A stretch of DNA of 64,000 bases from Blautia glucerasea (GTDB lineage Bacteria > Bacillota > Clostridia > Lachnospirales > Lachnospiraceae), in NCBI RefSeq assembly GCF_020537505.1, contig NZ_JAJBMO010000007.1:124001-188000 (forward strand), read 5' to 3'. The notes under the pieces were generated by a model, which saw only the letters and a list, made by a program, of their open reading frames with translations, ran no database searches and was not told the DNA's origin. The first letter of the stretch is position 1; each line of letters opens with the position of its first letter. Positions 1 through 7,847 of this stretch are shown here, in pieces. The position numbers were made by a program, and so were the translations under genes.

Positions 1-199
1 AGTGATCGCCGCAGTAACTGCTTCTTGCTATGAGAACCCTCGGGAACTGCTGCTGTTTTTCTATTATCCCCAGAACGAATATATTTCCTATCTGATGACA
101 GTGGATGAATTAATGTTCGTAGATGAAATCGACTGCCGCGACCTGTTCGATGGGGAAAATTCACGGGAGAGGATTGTGATTTTTGAGGTCAGTATTTAG
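1..199 (+). CDS. 3' end of an unrecognised protein (5' end outside window)
   Basis: The frame is open from the first base and ends in TAG at 197-199, giving the last 65 or so residues of a protein whose start lies to the left. A GTG at position 2 opens the frame but has no visible ribosome site, so I treat the gene as truncated by the window edge. The visible part is acidic, with an aromatic stretch (LLLFFYYP) followed by an acidic segment (VDEIDCRDLFDGE). I do not recognise a family. It ends 44 bases before the HD hydrolase and is in the same direction, so the two may be co-transcribed. Confidence 0.5.
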   Translation, partial: VIAAVTASCYENPRELLLFFYYPQNEYISYLMTVDELMFVDEIDCRDLFDGENSRERIVIFEVSI

Positions 200-243
200 G
201 AAGGGAACAGCAGGGTTCCCCAAAGCAACAAAGGAGGCATCCT

Positions 244-789
244 ATGAGTTACATAACCACATACACGAGAAAACATTTTGATCCGGTGCATCCGGAAGCA
301 GAGAAAATTGATATTCTGGACATTGCGCATGCGTTGCCCCTGATCTGTCGGGGAAATGGGCATGTGAGTTCTTTCTGGTCTGTCGGGGAGCATTGTATTT
401 GCTGCGCGAAGGAGGCGCTGGGGCGAGGCTATTCCAAGCGTCAGGCATTGGCTTGCCTTTTGCACGATGCAAGTGAATGCTATATGTCAGATGTGCCACG
501 TCCGCTGAAGCAGGAGATGCCACGGTACAGGGAAGTGGAAGACCAGCTTTTGCAGGTGATTTATGAGAAATTTTTGGGAAGCGGTCTGACAGACGAAGAA
601 GGACGGCGATTGAAAGAAATTGATGATGACCTTCTTTGGTATGATTTAGAGGTTCTTCTGGAAGACAAACAGTCGGGGGAGGCTCCGAAACTGCATATTG
701 AACTGGATTATACAGTGCGGCCGTTTGCAGAGGTGGAACAGGAATATCTGGAACTATTTAAAGAATTATATAATGAGCAGACAAGTTGA
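244..789 (+). CDS. HD-domain hydrolase (YfbR/5'-deoxynucleotidase-like)
   Basis: A 181-residue protein with the metal-binding residues of the HD phosphohydrolase superfamily. Visible are H40, H50 (SVGEHC), the H74-D75 pair in LLHDASECY, and a following Asp in the MSDVPRPLK segment. The HD-pair-then-DVPRPLK arrangement is typical of small YfbR-like nucleotidases and of HD proteins carried by phages and mobile elements. Those enzymes remove phosphate from (deoxy)nucleoside monophosphates in the cytoplasm; the substrate here is not determinable. The start ATG at 244 follows AAAGGAGG at 230-237 with good spacing. The next gene follows after 63 bases. Family assignment is good, exact substrate unknown. 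Confidence 0.75.
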   Translation: MSYITTYTRKHFDPVHPEAEKIDILDIAHALPLICRGNGHVSSFWSVGEHCICCAKEALGRGYSKRQALACLLHDASECYMSDVPRPLKQEMPRYREVEDQLLQVIYEKFLGSGLTDEEGRRLKEIDDDLLWYDLEVLLEDKQSGEAPKLHIELDYTVRPFAEVEQEYLELFKELYNEQTS

Positions 790-852
790 TTAAACGCGCT
801 CAAAGAAAATATAGTGACATGGCAGAATACAGAAAAAGGAGAAAACTATATT

Positions 853-1074
853 ATGGGAAAAATCATTGATTTATCAGCAGTGCTTGAGAAAGAGGAAAAA
901 TTACAGCAGGTGGCAGATTACATGGAAGAGCTGAAGAACCAGTTCTCCGAGCTGATCCAGGAGTATGAGGATGATGGAGTGGATGCAAGAAAGGTTGATA
1001 CGTTGACGGAGGCCTTGGACGCATTGGAAGATGCGTATGATATGGTATGCGAAGTCGTGGAAGATGGAAAATAA
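853..1074 (+). CDS. small acidic, helical hypothetical protein
   Basis: A 73-residue protein rich in Glu, Asp, Leu and Lys, with no Pro. It appears almost wholly helical and could form a coiled coil. I chose ATG 853 because AGGAGA lies about ten bases upstream; an upstream in-frame GTG at 814 has no such site. I do not recognise a family. It sits downstream of the HD hydrolase and is followed by the promoter of cysK, so it is probably the last gene of the short left-hand transcription unit. There are no Cys pairs, signal peptide or membrane segment. Confidence 0.6.
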   Translation: MGKIIDLSAVLEKEEKLQQVADYMEELKNQFSELIQEYEDDGVDARKVDTLTEALDALEDAYDMVCEVVEDGK

Positions 1075-1088
1075 ATCCTAAAAACCTA

Positions 1089-1117
1089 TTGACATAGTGG
1101 GTTAATGATGGTATTAT
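1089..1117 (+). promoter_or_regulatory. sigma-A promoter of cysK
   Basis: TTGACA (1089-1094) and TATTAT (1112-1117) are separated by exactly 17 bases, a near-consensus vegetative promoter. It would leave a leader of roughly 150 bases before cysK. The leader contains only short stems (for example CTGG 1202-1205 with CCAG 1212-1215), and I could not match it to a T-box or a SAM riboswitch. Confidence 0.75.
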
Positions 1118-1278
1118 CCATTTAACAAATAAATAACCAAGTAAATCAATAAGAAATAAGGACAATCGATTTTGCAGAAGTAAACAGGCGGTGTCACAGT
1201 TCTGGTTAAACCCAGTAATATAGCGACATCATCGTCAATAAATTTGAAGCGGCCAGAAGCGCCGGGAAAGGAATGGAT

Positions 1279-2208
1279 ATGGCATACTATAAGGGAACAC
1301 TTGGATTAATTGGAAACACCCCACTTGTAGAGGTTACAAATATTGAGAAGGAGCTTGGACTGGAAGCTACTGTTCTTGTGAAGCTGGAATACTTTAACCC
1401 GGCAGGAAGTGTTAAGGACAGAATCGCCAAAGCCATGATTGAGGATGCAGAGCAGAAAGGAATCCTGAAGGAAGGTTCCGTAATCATCGAGCCAACTTCT
1501 GGAAATACCGGAATCGGTCTTGCATCTATCGCAGCTGCCAAGGGTTATAGAATCATCCTCACCATGCCAGAGACCATGAGTGTTGAGCGCAGAAACATTT
1601 TGAAAGCATACGGCGCAGAACTGGTTCTTACCGATGGAACCAAGGGAATGAAGGGAGCTATTGCCAAGGCAAGTGAGCTTGCAGCAGAGATTCCGAACAG
1701 CTTTATCCCGGGACAGTTTGTGAACCCGGCGAACCCTGCAGTACACAAGGCTACTACAGGTCCGGAGATCTGGAAGGACACCGAAGGCAAGGTTGATATC
1801 TTCATCGCAGGTGTTGGTACAGGCGGAACTCTTACAGGAACAGGTGAGTATCTGAAAGAGCAGAACCCGGATGTGAAGATTGTAGCACTTGAGCCAGCTA
1901 CCTCTCCGGTATTATCTGAGGGAAAAGCAGGCCCGCATAAGATTCAGGGAATCGGCGCCGGTTTTGTTCCGGATGTTCTGAATACAAAAGTTTATGATGA
2001 GATTTATAAAGCAGAGGCTGATGAGGCATTTGCCACAGCGAAGCTTCTAGCACACAAAGAAGGAATCCTGGTTGGAATCTCTTCCGGTGCTGCATTAAGC
2101 GCTGCAATCGAGTATGCGAAGAAACCTGAGAACAAGGGTAAAGTGATCGTAGCCCTTCTTCCAGATACAGGTGACAGATATTACTCTACACCACTGTTTA
2201 CTGAGTGA
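1279..2208 (+). CDS. cysK: cysteine synthase (O-acetylserine sulfhydrylase)
   Basis: A 309-residue PLP enzyme of the beta family that makes L-cysteine from O-acetylserine and sulfide in the cytoplasm. The PLP lysine is K46 in NPAGSVKDR. The substrate-loop motif [11 protein letters not shown] follows, then the phosphate-binding [10 protein letters not shown], and the C-terminal [12 protein letters not shown] is typical of CysK. Length is normal for the family. I prefer ATG 1279 over ATG 1273 because AAAGGA (1267-1272) abuts 1273 but stands six bases from 1279. The gene is monocistronic: its own promoter lies at 1089 and a strong terminator follows. The sulfur-handling larE is next downstream but has a separate promoter. 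Confidence 0.95.
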   Translation: MAYYKGTLGLIGNTPLVEVTNIEKELGLEATVLVKLEYFNPAGSVKDRIAKAMIEDAEQKGILKEGSVIIEPTSGNTGIGLASIAAAKGYRIILTMPETMSVERRNILKAYGAELVLTDGTKGMKGAIAKASELAAEIPNSFIPGQFVNPANPAVHKATTGPEIWKDTEGKVDIFIAGVGTGGTLTGTGEYLKEQNPDVKIVALEPATSPVLSEGKAGPHKIQGIGAGFVPDVLNTKVYDEIYKAEADEAFATAKLLAHKEGILVGISSGAALSAAIEYAKKPENKGKVIVALLPDTGDRYYSTPLFTE

Positions 2209-2231
2209 TTTCTATATATTATAAAGAAAAT

Positions 2232-2287
2232 AAAAGGACTGCCGTAAGTGACTGCTTCAAGCAATTTCACTCCGACAGTCCTTTTTC
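2232..2287 (+). terminator. cysK terminator
   Basis: An inverted repeat pairs AAAAGGACTG (2232-2241) with CAGTCCTTTT (2276-2285) and runs into a T tract. The A-rich left arm makes it potentially bidirectional. Confidence 0.85.
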
Positions 2288-2332
2288 TGAGAAATGCCAT
2301 CTTATACTTAAACCCCAGTTCAACTAATCCGA

Positions 2333-2362
2333 TTGACATACTGGGGGATTCTATAGTAACAT
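2333..2362 (+). promoter_or_regulatory. probable promoter of larE
   Basis: TTGACA (2333-2338) is followed after 18 bases by TAACAT (2357-2362). The -35 box lies inside an inverted repeat, CCCCAGT (2313-2319) with ACTGGGG (2340-2346), that could be an operator. The leader that would follow holds two mutually exclusive stems: GTACTGG (2390-2396) with CCAGTAC (2421-2427), or CTGGAA (2393-2398) with TTCCAG (2415-2420). Confidence 0.5.
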
Positions 2363-2489
2363 GAACCAAATGCTAATTTAGTGTGTTGAGTACTGGAAAT
2401 TGGAAGTCAATCAGTTCCAGCCAGTACACATCATTTGAACAACTTTTAACCAACTAACTAGCACCAACCTGTCATAGGAGAATAACAAT

Positions 2490-3314
2490 ATGAGTGAAAT
2501 CACTGCAACCAAAGAACAGCAGAATAAATATGAAACCCTGAAAGAATACTTACGCAGCCTTGGCAGCGCGGCCGTTGCTTTTTCAAGCGGTGTGGACTCC
2601 ACATTCCTGTTGAAAACTGCCCATGACGTACTGGGCGATAAATGTATCGCGATTACAGCTATGTCCTGTTCTTTTCCAAAAAGAGAACTGGAAGAGGCGA
2701 AAGCCTTCTGTGAAAAAGAGGGAATCCGCCATATTACAGTAGAGTCCGAGGAACTGGAAATTGAGGGCTTCTGTCAGAATCCAGCCAATCGTTGCTATAT
2801 CTGTAAGAAAGAGTTATTTGAGAAAATTTGGGACATTGCCAGAAAAGAAGGGCTGAATGCAGTGGCAGAAGGCTCCAATATGGATGACAACGGCGATTAC
2901 AGACCTGGTTTACAGGCAGTTGCAGAGCTTGGAGTTAAGAGCCCGCTGCGCCACAGCGAATTATATAAAGAAGACATCCGCGCCTTGTCCAAAGACCTTG
3001 GCCTTCCCACCTGGGAGAAACAGTCCTTCGCCTGTCTTTCTTCCCGTTTTGTGTACGGCGAGACCATCACTAAGGAGAAACTTGGCATGGTAGACAAAGC
3101 AGAGCAGTTGCTTCTGGATCTGGGATTTCATCAGCTGCGTGTGCGTATTCATGGTACACTGGCGCGAATTGAAGTACTGCCAGATGAATTCCAGAAAGTT
3201 CTGGAGAACCGGGAGCAGATTGTAAAGGCATTCAAAGAATACGGCTTCACATACGTGACTATGGATATCCAGGGATATCGCATGGGAAGTATGAACGAGA
3301 CATTGAAGAAGTAA
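2490..3314 (+). CDS. larE: ATP-dependent sacrificial sulfur transferase LarE
   Basis: A 274-residue PP-loop ATPase of the LarE family, which sulfurates the pyridinium precursor of the nickel-pincer nucleotide used by lactate racemase-type enzymes. The PP-loop is SSGVDS (residues 32-37), where family members usually have SGGVDS. NPANRCYICKKELF and the EGSN/DYRPG region follow. C182 in FACLSSR falls where single-cysteine LarE proteins carry the sacrificial sulfur donor. AGGAGA precedes ATG 2490. No larB, larC or racemase gene is in this window, so its client is unknown; paralogues with other sulfur-transfer roles are possible. Confidence 0.85.
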   Translation: MSEITATKEQQNKYETLKEYLRSLGSAAVAFSSGVDSTFLLKTAHDVLGDKCIAITAMSCSFPKRELEEAKAFCEKEGIRHITVESEELEIEGFCQNPANRCYICKKELFEKIWDIARKEGLNAVAEGSNMDDNGDYRPGLQAVAELGVKSPLRHSELYKEDIRALSKDLGLPTWEKQSFACLSSRFVYGETITKEKLGMVDKAEQLLLDLGFHQLRVRIHGTLARIEVLPDEFQKVLENREQIVKAFKEYGFTYVTMDIQGYRMGSMNETLKK

Positions 3315-3414
3315 AAAGTATCAGATATCCTAGTAGATTGATCGAATTAAAGATACATGATGTGCTGATTATATATAAATAGGTGTTTGTACATTGTGGT
3401 ACCTATAGTATGAT

Positions 3415-3444
3415 ATGAGTGTCAAAAGGTCTTTTGACACTCAT
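3415..3444. repeat. perfect 30-bp palindrome
   Basis: ATGAGTGTCAAAAG (3415-3428) and CTTTTGACACTCAT (3431-3444) are perfect complements around a two-base centre. The right arm's CTTTTGACAC recurs at 47709-47718. It directly precedes the folded element at 3447-3617 and probably belongs to it. Confidence 0.85.
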
Positions 3445-3446
3445 TT

Positions 3447-3617
3447 GATACCCGGATTGCTACGCAGCTGCGCTGCTCCCGCAATCCTCCAAATATTCGA
3501 AATACGCTGATTTACTGCGTAAATCGCTACTTTCTCATATTTGGCGTGTCCCAAGTTCAAAAGCCTTATCGTGCAAGCACGAACGGCTTTTTGACCTTTG
3601 GACACTGGTATCATAGT
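3447..3617. repeat. highly structured intergenic element, copy 1 (long form)
   Basis: The outer arms GATACC (3447-3452) and GGTATC (3607-3612) enclose a chain of nested inverted repeats: GGATTGC (3454-3460) with GCAATCC (3481-3487), GATTTAC (3509-3515) with GTAAATC (3519-3525), GTGTCC (3546-3551) with GGACAC (3600-3605), AAAAGCC (3559-3565) with GGCTTTT (3585-3591), and CGTGC (3570-3574) with GCACG (3577-3581). A shorter copy with the same outer arms, inner GTGC/GCAC hairpin and GGTATCATAGT tail lies at 47650-47722. No coding frame is convincing. It is either a mobile palindromic repeat or a structured RNA. Confidence 0.7.
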
Positions 3618-3671
3618 AAGTGAAATGCATAAGAATTTTGATTTTATTGAATTGCTCAAAAAAATGACGTC

Positions 3672-3812
3672 ATGTATTCGATTGGAGATGTCATTAGGAT
3701 AATTTGTGATAATTATTTGCCCCATAAATACAAAGAGGTTCAGAACTATTTGGCAACAAAATCAGAAGAAAGTTATGCATTTGTATTTACACTAGCCGTG
3801 AGATTATTTTAA
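3672..3812 (+). CDS. 46-residue ORF, possible gene remnant
   Basis: An ATG-initiated frame of 46 codons ends in TAA at 3810-3812 within the otherwise non-coding 3.3-4.2 kb gap. The peptide (MYSIGDVIRI... ending FTLAVRLF) looks protein-like, but no ribosome site precedes the ATG and the frame is open for seven codons further upstream. It could be a small gene or the tail of a decayed one. I do not recognise it. Confidence 0.2.
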   Translation: MYSIGDVIRIICDNYLPHKYKEVQNYLATKSEESYAFVFTLAVRLF

Positions 3813-3868
3813 ACAAGGGATTAGTAAGTAGAGAATTGTGTTTATACAGAAGATGGTTAGGGTGTGAG

Positions 3869-3921
3869 AAAAAATCCTGCACAGGTTATGTCAGAATGAT
3901 GTAATCTGGCAGGATTTTTTT
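3869..3921 (+). terminator. rho-independent terminator
   Basis: AAAAATCCTGC (3870-3880) pairs with GCAGGATTTTT (3909-3919), with a T tract completing the right side. It would insulate the operon starting at 4181 from upstream transcription. Confidence 0.75.
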
Positions 3922-3956
3922 GGAAAGAGAACAGTACAGAATATAAACAATTACGA

Positions 3957-4005
3957 TACAAGTTGTTTGTAAAAAAATAGAAATGTAAGTACAAGTACAG
4001 TACAA
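3957..4005. promoter_or_regulatory. candidate operators for a GntR/AraR-like repressor
   Basis: TACAA (3957-3961) and TTGTA (3967-3971) form a 15-bp palindrome. A second site at 3984-4005 is a run of GTACA repeats (TGTAAGTACAAGTACAGTAC). Both resemble the TTGTAC-rich boxes bound by AraR-type regulators and sit immediately upstream of the -35 box at 4012. The likely ligand is the regulator encoded at 10970, the last gene of the operon. The pairing is inference. Confidence 0.4.
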
Positions 4006-4011
4006 ATGCTA

Positions 4012-4040
4012 TTGATGTTAATGAATATATGGTTTATTAT
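4012..4040 (+). promoter_or_regulatory. promoter of the alpha-galactoside operon
   Basis: TTGATG (4012-4017), a 17-base spacer and TATTAT (4035-4040). The leader of about 135 bases contains CACATAT (4065-4071) with ATATGTG (4075-4081), a further possible operator or hairpin. Confidence 0.65.
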
Positions 4041-4180
4041 AAAGTTACAATAAAACCAGGAAATCACATATATAATATGTGAAAATTACCAATAATAAGA
4101 TTGATATGCACGTATTTGGCCATGTATAAGCATAAAAATATAACAAGTAAAAACAAATTTATAAAAAATGGAGGGTTAAA

Positions 4181-5311
4181 ATGAAAAGAACAATTTGTAC
4201 ATTATTAGCAGGAATCATGTCAGTGTCGATGCTAGTGGGAAATGCAGCAGTAACACGTGCTGGAGATAATCAGGATGATATTACAATTGGCGTATCTATT
4301 TGGGGAACATCAGATCCATTAGGTGCATCCTGTAAAAAAATTCTTGATGCAGAAGCAGAGGCCCTTGGTGTGAAATTAGTATACGTAGAGCATTCTCTGA
4401 AATCTGAAGAAGTTGTTTCATCAGTTGAGAATCTTTGTGCTTCCGGGGCACAAGGAATTATTATTTGTAATTCTGCAGATGCTGAAATGGCAAAAGCGAT
4501 TCCTATTTGTGAAAAAAATGAAGTGTATTTGGCACAGTATTTTAGACAGATAACAGATGAGCAAGTACTAGGTATGGCAGAGGAAGCCAAGTATTTCCTG
4601 GGAGAGACTCATGAAGATGAGGAACAGAATGGATATGATCTTTGTAAGATCTTGGTTGAGGATAAAGGCAGTAGGAACATTGGAATGTTAAGTTACCGTG
4701 TTGGTGATGCTACCGCTGGAGCAAGAATTGCTGGTTATCAGAAATACGTTGAAGAGTGGAATGAAAATAACCCAGATGATCAGGTTAAATTGGGCGATGT
4801 TGTAGATGATAAATGGACTGCAGAAGAAGCCAGACAGGCAGTTGAAAACATGATTGATGCAGACAGTAATATGGATGGACTGGTAGTAGTCGGAAACGCT
4901 ACATCACTGGAAGGCGCATTAAATGCAGTAAAGGCTAAAAATCTGGTAGGCAAAATCAATGTGGTTTCTACTGATTTTACTGAAACATTAGGAACTCAGT
5001 TACAGAATGGTGAAATTGCAGCGATGTCTGGTGGTCATTACGCAGATCCATATTTTTCTTTAATGATGGTTTATAATGCAATTCGCGGAAATTATGTGAA
5101 AGAGGAAGGTAAGCTATTTGAAATAAAATTTCCAATGATGTATGTAGCTTCTGAGGAAGACTATAATAATTATAATAAATACTTTGTAGAAACACTCCCT
5201 TATACAGCAGAAGAAACGAAAGAAATTGCTGAAGAGTCTTTTGAAGATTTGCAGGCAACAGCAGCGGCTCTTAGTATTGAAGAAGTAGCACAGAGACATG
5301 GAGAACAGTGA
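4181..5311 (+). CDS. sugar ABC transporter substrate-binding protein (RbsB/Peripla_BP_4 type)
   Basis: A 376-residue exported sugar-binding protein and the first gene of the operon. The N-terminus is a classical signal peptide (MKRTICTLLAG..., hydrophobic to about residue 22) with a likely signal peptidase I site before GDNQDD. There is no lipobox cysteine, which is unexpected in a Gram-positive. The body has the two-lobe fold signals of the family: ITIGVSIWG at the first strand, GIIICNSADAEMAKAIP, GMLSYRVGDATAGARIAGY, and GLVVVGNATSLEGALNAVKA. GGAGGG precedes the ATG. The following permeases, ATPase and GH36 enzyme suggest an alpha-galactoside ligand; this is context, not direct evidence. 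Confidence 0.85.
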   Translation: MKRTICTLLAGIMSVSMLVGNAAVTRAGDNQDDITIGVSIWGTSDPLGASCKKILDAEAEALGVKLVYVEHSLKSEEVVSSVENLCASGAQGIIICNSADAEMAKAIPICEKNEVYLAQYFRQITDEQVLGMAEEAKYFLGETHEDEEQNGYDLCKILVEDKGSRNIGMLSYRVGDATAGARIAGYQKYVEEWNENNPDDQVKLGDVVDDKWTAEEARQAVENMIDADSNMDGLVVVGNATSLEGALNAVKAKNLVGKINVVSTDFTETLGTQLQNGEIAAMSGGHYADPYFSLMMVYNAIRGNYVKEEGKLFEIKFPMMYVASEEDYNNYNKYFVETLPYTAEETKEIAEESFEDLQATAAALSIEEVAQRHGEQ

Positions 5312-5378
5312 TAATTAAGTACAATTGTAAAACGGAGGAGATGGAGTTTATCTCCTCTGTTTAAGAGGAAGCAAGTAT

Positions 5379-6323
5379 ATGGAGAAAAAAATGAGGATGG
5401 ACAGAAGAGCAAGAGGCGCAGTGACTTTATTAGGTAGCTGCCTGGCAGTCTACCTGATTTTCAAAATTATTCGTCCCAATAATTTTGGAAGTCTTTCAAA
5501 TTTATTTTCCTATCTACAACAGGCATTAATGCCAGCAGTGGCAGGATGTGGACTTTATTTTATTGTAATAATGGGGTTGTTTGATTTTTCTATTGGTGCA
5601 AATATTGTTTTGTCTGCTTTGATAGGAGTTATAGTTGGAAATAAAATAGGATATGTTGGTTTTGTAATTTCTATTGTAGCAGTAGCAAGTCTATTAGGTT
5701 TAATAAATGGAATTGTGTATGTTAAGTGTCGGATCCCTTCCATCATTGTAACGATTGGATTAATGATTATTTATGAGTGTTTGGGAGCTTTACTCGCATC
5801 AGGCAGTGTATTTACATTGTCAAAGGATCTTGGAGCTTTTGGTCATGCACCCATGAATATAATTTTTTCACTTATAGCATTTGCGATTGCATATTATTTC
5901 TTGAAATGTACAAAAATTGGCATTTATACGTACGCTATTGGAAGTAATGAAAAATCAGCAGAAAATATGGGGATTAATGTAAAAAAGTATAAAGTTATAG
6001 CATTTGTGCTTGCAGGTTTTTTTGCTGGATTGATGAGTATTCTAACTGTTAGTTATGGAAATGCAATGTCGCCAAGTACAAATATGGCAAGTATGTCAAG
6101 AAGTTTTACCCCGCTTATGGGCTGCTTTTTTGCATTAGCTTTTAAGAACTCTATTAATCCTATTATTTCTATTATAGCAGGAGAATTTATAATCACAATG
6201 ATCATGTCAGGATTGATTGTGGTTGGAGTCCCGTCTACGCTTCAAAATTTAGTGATTGGAGTTACGTTGATAATAATTATTTTGCTGACATGTAGGGTTG
6301 AACGTGATGCAGTAGTGAAATAA
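5379..6323 (+). CDS. sugar ABC transporter permease (RbsC type)
   Basis: A 314-residue membrane protein with about eight to ten hydrophobic segments and the BPD_transp_2 signature: IMGLFDFSIGAN (usual form GGIDLSVGA), the NGIVYVKCRIPSIIVTIG loop, and YAIGSNEKSAENMGINV before the late membrane segments. With the second permease at 7848 it would form a heterodimeric channel. It starts 67 bases after the binding protein and 11 bases before the ATPase gene. Codons are AT-rich (many ATT, ATA, AAA), as in the rest of the operon. Confidence 0.85.
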   Translation: MEKKMRMDRRARGAVTLLGSCLAVYLIFKIIRPNNFGSLSNLFSYLQQALMPAVAGCGLYFIVIMGLFDFSIGANIVLSALIGVIVGNKIGYVGFVISIVAVASLLGLINGIVYVKCRIPSIIVTIGLMIIYECLGALLASGSVFTLSKDLGAFGHAPMNIIFSLIAFAIAYYFLKCTKIGIYTYAIGSNEKSAENMGINVKKYKVIAFVLAGFFAGLMSILTVSYGNAMSPSTNMASMSRSFTPLMGCFFALAFKNSINPIISIIAGEFIITMIMSGLIVVGVPSTLQNLVIGVTLIIIILLTCRVERDAVVK

Positions 6324-6334
6324 TAGGAGGAATT

Positions 6335-7834
6335 ATGGGAAATCAGGTCTTATTAGAGATTGATAATATTTCGAAGGCTTTTGGTATTACGAAAGCATGC
6401 AAAAATATTACGTTCACAATTAATAAAGGAGAAATACATGGGCTTATAGGTGAAAATGGTTCTGGAAAATCGACCTTAACATCAATGATTTATGGTTTAC
6501 AGTCTCCTGATGAGGGAAGGTTCGTTTTTCTTGGAAAAGAATACAAAGCCCATAACCAATTGGAAGCGAATGTAGCAGGAATTTCAGCTATTGTTCAAGA
6601 AGCAGGAACTTTGAGTGGCTTAACAGTTGCCCAGAATATGTTTCTTGGAAAAGAAAAAGAGTTTATTTCAAACGGCTTTTTAAATAACAAAAAAATGAAT
6701 GTTGCAGCAGATTCACTTTTGAAAGAGTATGGATTTGAGACCATAAAAGGAGCCGATATAGTTGATAAGTATAATTTTGAAACTAGAAAATTTATGGAAA
6801 TTGTGAAGGCAACTTATTTTAAACCAGAATTAGTAATTGTGGATGAAACTACAACCGCATTATCACAGGATGGTCGTGAAATTCTTTACGAACAGATGGA
6901 TAAGATTAGAAATTCTGGCAGAACTGTAATTTTTATTTCTCATGATTTAGATGAAGTGATGAGTAAAACGGACAGAGTTTCCGTGCTCAGAGACGGAGAA
7001 TATATTACTACTGTTAATACCAAAGAAATAACAGCGGACAATTTAAAAGAATTAATGGTAGGGCGTAAAGTCGACAATCGGTATTATCGTACGGATTACG
7101 GAACCCCAGTTTCTGAACAGGTAGTATATTCTATGAACCATGTTACGACAAAAGGTTTGCTTAAGGATGTTTCATTAGAACTTCACAAAGGAGAAATACT
7201 TGGAATTGGTGGGTTGAGCGACTGTGGTATTCATGAAATTGGAAGAGTACTGTTTGGTGCAGAGAGGAACTATGAAGGAGCAGTAAAATTTTCCGATGGA
7301 AAGAGGATTAACTCTATTACGGAGGCTATTGCTGAAGGAATTGCTTATACGTCTAAGGATAGAGACAATGAATCTGTAGTTTTAAATGCAAGTATAAAAA
7401 ATAATATTTGTATGATGGCCTATGATTCACTAAAAAAAGGAATTTTTATTTCACCTTCTAAGTGTAATAGTTTTGCAAATAAATTTGCAAAGAAGCTTAG
7501 TGTAAAAATGCAAGGCATAGAACAGGATGTTGCAGGGTTGTCTGGAGGAAATAAGCAAAAAGTAGTATTGGCAAGGTGGCTGGCTATTAACCCTGAAATA
7601 CTTATTTTCGATAGTCCGACAAGAGGTATTGATATTAAAGTAAAAGCAGATATCTATAATGTTATGGATGAACTGAGAAAAGAAGGAAAATCCATTATCA
7701 TGATTTCAGAGGAAATTATGGAATTAATTGGTATGTGTGATCGGATATTGATACTTAAGAATGGGGCTGTTAATGGGGAATTTGTACGAAATGAGTCTCT
7801 TCAGGAACAGGATCTGATTAAGAAGATGATTTAA
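6335..7834 (+). CDS. sugar ABC transporter ATPase, two-domain (RbsA/MglA type), degenerate motifs
   Basis: A 499-residue tandem ATPase of the ribose/galactose importer type. Domain 1 has an intact Walker A (GENGSGKST, residues 39-47), but the signature usually read as LSVxQQQ is replaced by YNFETRKF and the Walker B segment is VDETTTAL, with Thr at the usual Pro. Domain 2 has the P-loop variant usual for this family (GGLSDCGIHEIG), a good signature LSGGNKQK, and FDSPTRGID, in which the catalytic Glu after D426 is Ser427. The ATPase encoded at 39985 keeps DEPT in both halves. It lies between two permease genes, with an AGGAGG ribosome site. Confidence 0.85.
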   Translation: MGNQVLLEIDNISKAFGITKACKNITFTINKGEIHGLIGENGSGKSTLTSMIYGLQSPDEGRFVFLGKEYKAHNQLEANVAGISAIVQEAGTLSGLTVAQNMFLGKEKEFISNGFLNNKKMNVAADSLLKEYGFETIKGADIVDKYNFETRKFMEIVKATYFKPELVIVDETTTALSQDGREILYEQMDKIRNSGRTVIFISHDLDEVMSKTDRVSVLRDGEYITTVNTKEITADNLKELMVGRKVDNRYYRTDYGTPVSEQVVYSMNHVTTKGLLKDVSLELHKGEILGIGGLSDCGIHEIGRVLFGAERNYEGAVKFSDGKRINSITEAIAEGIAYTSKDRDNESVVLNASIKNNICMMAYDSLKKGIFISPSKCNSFANKFAKKLSVKMQGIEQDVAGLSGGNKQKVVLARWLAINPEILIFDSPTRGIDIKVKADIYNVMDELRKEGKSIIMISEEIMELIGMCDRILILKNGAVNGEFVRNESLQEQDLIKKMI

Positions 7835-7847
7835 CAGGAGACATGTA

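Noticed and set aside
1118-1278. Possible T-box or SAM riboswitch in the cysK leader
   Set aside because: I could find neither the T-box terminator/antiterminator pair nor a SAM-type core; only short, weak stems are present.
3441-3725. Leftward 94-codon frame covering the structured element
   Set aside because: It runs through nested palindromes that better explain the sequence; no ribosome site or family resemblance.
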